Positions 63,522 to 64,000 of a DNA stretch of 64,000 bases are shown one piece after another. Each line of letters begins with the position of its first letter. Positions within the stretch are counted from its first letter, which is position 1. Under the pieces are notes generated by a model. That model worked only from the letters and a program-made list of their open reading frames with translations, did not search any database and had not been told where the DNA came from. The DNA comes from Serripes groenlandicus (taxonomy: Eukaryota; Mollusca; Bivalvia; Cardiida; Cardiidae). Where the stretch lies: the NCBI GenBank assembly GCA_031761405.1, contig JASEVX010000017.1, positions 10,931,580 through 10,995,579 on the forward strand, in the 5' to 3' direction. The position numbers and the translations under genes are program-made.

Positions 63522-64000
63522 TCGGATAACAGGATTTATTTCAGGGCGTTTTATGGGGGAAAATATAAGAACTATCTTTGACATTATGCAATCTGCAGAA
63601 GATAACAATATTCCAGGACTAATACTTTTAATCGATTTTGAAAAGGCATTTGACTCTTTATCTTGGTCATTCATTCAAAAGGTTCTTACATTTTTTAATT
63701 TTGGCGTTAGCATTAAAAATTGGGTAAAAGTTTTATACAATAATGCAAACCTTGCCATTAATCAGGGAGGTAATTTGTCAGAATTTTTCTATATAGGTAG
63801 GGGCTGCAGACAAGGCGATTCTCTCTCACCGTACATTTTCATTCTCTGTGCAGAGATACTAGCAATAAAAATACGTAATAATAAAAGTATAAAAGGTCTT
63901 AACATAAATAATAATGAATTTAAATTGTCACAGTTTGCAGATGACACATCAGTTATTTTAGATGGTTCACCTTCATCACTCAATCAAACTTTAGAAGAAC
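63522..64000 (+). pseudogene. LINE reverse transcriptase, 5'-truncated, continues past the window
   Basis: An uninterrupted frame (63526-64000) with no start codon reads ITGFISGRFMGENIRTIFDI, then LILLIDFEKAFDSLSWSFIQ (catalytic Asp of motif A), then GRGCRQGDSLSPYIFILCAE, and LSQFADDTSVILDGS (FADD box). All RT motifs reached are intact. The sharp 5' edge inside the preceding repeat suggests ordinary 5' truncation on insertion. The CRQGDSLSPYIFILCAE style is that of L1/Tx1-like or related clades; the clade is uncertain. Confidence 0.88.

Noticed and set aside
1..64000. Bacterial-style operons, ribosome binding sites and terminators
   Set aside because: Introns, SINEs, LINEs, DIRS and MITEs show the DNA is eukaryotic, so such calls would be meaningless.

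Overview
This window looks like non-genic, repeat-dense DNA from an AT-rich invertebrate nuclear genome. My best guess is a bivalve mollusc, inferred only from the mix of repeats: tRNA-headed SINEs with (CAAT)n tails, many hairpin MITEs, DIRS and MULE elements, and tandem-unit elements of the 'ggccaagatggcc' type. I see no convincing intact host gene, rRNA or functional tRNA. Nearly every recognisable protein fragment belongs to a transposable element.

Layout. 0-0.7 kb: internally deleted PIF/Harbinger transposase. 1-3.1 kb: a 131-bp satellite whose unit contains SINE-tail sequence, interrupted by a dispersed repeat (second copy at 36.6-38.1 kb). 3-25 kb: SINEs and hairpin MITEs. The commonest MITE family is about 230 bp with TTAA at both ends; others are a TATGAGCC-ended family, a family with a long 'gtactcaaaagaatcg' hairpin, and two Harbinger-like short elements. 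Some are nested in one another. 25-28 kb: little recognisable. 28.1-32.85 kb (minus strand): a DIRS retrotransposon with gag-like, RT, RNase H, Dam-like and tyrosine recombinase regions, plus the split inverted ends and internal complementary region that define the group. It carries frameshifts and a damaged RT active site.

33-40 kb: more MITEs, a SINE with a perfect 12-bp target duplication, then two neighbouring minisatellites, one repeating a tRNA-like A box and the other a tRNA-like B box. 40.38-42.57 kb: a 2.19-kb near-perfect palindrome with 823-bp arms, six copies per arm of a CTCACAACGAGG-type motif, and a small basic ORF in the spacer. 43-47 kb: non-LTR RT fragments and three TTAA MITEs joined head to tail.

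48.2-52.8 kb: two decayed DDE transposase genes. The first is FLYWCH-MULE with a clean intron. The second is a PHD-finger / OTU-protease / DDE transposase series broken by frameshifts and by a 311-bp insertion whose removal restores the frame. 53-60.5 kb: elements with internal tandem units, including ten 166-bp units arranged as a 332-bp higher-order repeat, around a broken KMT5A-like SET-domain gene. 61-63.5 kb: decaying tandem repeats. 63.5-64 kb: the RT domain of a 5'-truncated LINE running off the window edge.

The genes do not form a host pathway; the window is a record of repeated transposition, nesting and tandem amplification. The most unusual objects are the motif-bearing palindrome, the paired A-box and B-box minisatellites, the PHD-OTU-transposase locus, the DIRS element and the SINE-tail satellite. 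All coordinates were read by eye, so repeat boundaries may be off by several bases.
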